From Rhizophagus clarus (taxonomy: Eukaryota; Glomeromycota; Glomeromycetes; Glomerales; Glomeraceae), in NCBI GenBank assembly GCA_015698045.1, contig BLAL01000218.1, forward strand, positions 682,001 to 746,000: 64,000 nucleotides of DNA, read 5' to 3'. The translations under genes and the position numbers were made by a program. Below, piece after piece: positions 62,441 through 64,000 of this stretch (positions are counted from its first letter, which is position 1; the number at the start of each line of letters is the position of its first letter). The notes under the pieces were generated by a model, which saw only the letters and a list, made by a program, of their open reading frames with translations, had not been told where the DNA came from and did not search any database.

Positions 62441-64000
62441 TTACCATTATAATAGGTATATAACTTATAATTTTTCCACTTCTTTCTTTTACTTTACCAA
62501 ATATTTCCTCAGCTATCATTTTCATCATCATCTTCTCTGACAGCTATTTTTCCTTTTCTTTTCAACCATTTATTCATATTTTCTTTCACAACTTCATCTG
62601 TTTTATGTCATATTTCTTCACATTTTCCAAAAATCCTTCTTTATCGATATCATAATAATGAAATCCAAATTTATCAACCTTATAATAGCTTCTTCATCTT
62701 CGTCATAACGTTATTCTATAAAGATTGCTTTAATTCTTTATTCATTTGCTCATTATTTTCTGATTCATCATTTTTTGATTCTTGTTACTTCAAAATGATT
62801 TCATTCTTTTTCTCTATAATTATTTTTCTTTTGTGTTTATCCAATCTTCTTCAGTTCTTTAAACAATCTTTTAGATAGCCAAGATATTTTAGGTCTAATT
62901 GCTTTAGTTTCAGACGCATACCAATCCCAAAATCTTTGTAATTTTTCTTCCTCTGTTACTATAAGTCCATTTAAGTCCAAATCTTTATTTCTCAATGGCT
63001 TATTCAAAATATAATTTACTCATTCCCCTAACTCAGCTTTATCTTCCACGAGTGGTCTAAACATTTTTAATTATTAAGAGTATTAACGATTTAATCTACG
63101 TTAATTTTTCTCCCCATTCTACTGAATCCATAATTTGTTTCAAATTTTCTTGTACATATCCTCCCACTACATTCCTCCAGTCCTCATTATTACTTTGCAT
63201 CAAAAGCAATACCCTCTCTATAGTCTTTGTATTAAATCCCTTTGTCTGAGTTCACTTCATCATCTCTTTATTTCAAAATATGCTATGAGCTTCCATTATT
63301 CTGGTAACTGTAAAATTTTTGCATATTTGGAATTCCTAACTCTTTGAGTATCCATCTCCTTTTTGATAACTTTCTATCATCTTTTCGTTTGTCGTTCGTA
63401 TTAATTGCCAAAGGTCCCTATCCTTTCTCTCCTTTAAATTTAAGACTCCTTCATATCATCTCACCACAGACTGTTACTGTAAGTACAATAAAGAATGAAC
63501 ATTTTTTAGAACTTTCTTCAGCAGTTCATCACGATTTAATTTCATTGTGGTCCTTACTTTACTGTACAAGTAGCATTTAACCTGCTTTTCATGCTGTACT
63601 TTTACATTGCCTCTATTGAGTCTATTCTCTTCAAATATTTAATTATATTTCTTGCTTTCCAATAGCCTAGTATATCATATAAGACAAGATCACGTACTAC
63701 TAATAATGGCTCCTATTTTTGTTTAGAATTGCGTATTCTTCCCGATTTTTCTTGTTCCGCAGATCACGCTAATATTAGCCGTTCTTCTCGTTGTAATGAA
63801 ATTTCCCTTTTCTCCTGTTCACGTGATATTTGCGCTCTTTCCACTCTTGCTCGCACTCCTTAATATATTTTATTTCATCACTTTTTGATATAACTCAAAT
63901 AATTTTTGTTGATTAATGTTAACTTCAATTCAATAAATAAATGGGATTTGAATTATTTTGATCATATAAAAAATAATTATAAATTTCTCGTGGAATTATT
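62441..64000 (-). pseudogene. Decayed coding relic, probably N-terminal/ORF1-like region of another LINE family
   Basis: On the minus strand, in changing frames, protein-like pieces follow one another from the window edge down. They include LYDILGYWKARNIIKYLKRI, then LKERKDRDLWQLIRTTNEK. NNEDWRNVVGGYVQENLKQI follows, then MFRPLVEDKAELGE. VNYILNKPLRNKDLDLNGLI, EEKLQRFWDWYASETKAIR and KISWLSKRLFKELKK come last. Below this come Lys/Glu-rich scraps to about 62480. From memory these phrases resemble proteins that precede reverse transcriptases in Rhizophagus LINE-like elements. That assignment is uncertain. Stops and shifts are frequent, and the relic continues beyond the window. Confidence 0.5.

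Overview
The window looks like nuclear DNA of a fungus, most likely an arbuscular mycorrhizal fungus of the Rhizophagus type (Glomeromycotina). This is an inference. It rests on very low GC content, short GT-AG introns (about 60-100 bp), and a kinase family with an N-terminal CxxC/CxxC module. It also rests on a Crinkler-type gene and a dense mix of CACTA, Tc1/pogo, hAT-like, helitron-like and LINE elements. No rRNA, tRNA or CRISPR was seen.

Layout. 1.6-3.0 kb: a secreted or membrane-anchored Cys-rich protein with a Pro/Gln-rich tail (minus). 6.5-13.1 kb: a nest of relics. A broken kinase is cut by a Tc1-like element, which is itself cut by a 2.9 kb pogo/Tigger element. A decayed coiled-coil/Cys-rich family member follows. 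13.8-15.75 kb: an OTT_1508-like deaminase gene whose 3' end carries an 8-bp-TSD hAT-type MITE. 17.1-18.8 kb: an intact four-exon kinase (plus). 23.6-25.3 kb: a broken convergent paralogue. 30.0-31.0 kb: remnant of a different kinase. 33.05-33.66 kb: a short Crinkler-header gene ended by a LINE tail and a MITE. 34.3-37.2 kb: a 5'-truncated LINE copy. 37.2-44.2 kb: a CACTA element with two divergent genes. 44.2-46.1 kb: a broken PIF1/helitron-type helicase. 47.7-56.5 kb: a full-length LINE with an 18-bp target duplication. 57.5 kb: a 46-bp x 5 minisatellite. 57.7-59.7 kb: a bromodomain plus PD-(D/E)XK-like nuclease gene. 60.4-61.2 kb: the 3' end of a kelch-type membrane protein gene. 62.4-64.0 kb: a decayed coding relic, probably from another LINE family.

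Common themes. Mobile DNA has reshaped host genes here. Two host genes (deaminase, Crinkler) now use a stop codon that lies inside a MITE terminal repeat. The host genes that can still be read encode signalling (kinase), nucleic-acid modification or cleavage (deaminase, bromodomain-nuclease), effector-like (Crinkler) and surface (membrane protein, kelch) functions. Nothing links them as an operon. The most distinctive architecture is the bromodomain-nuclease fusion.
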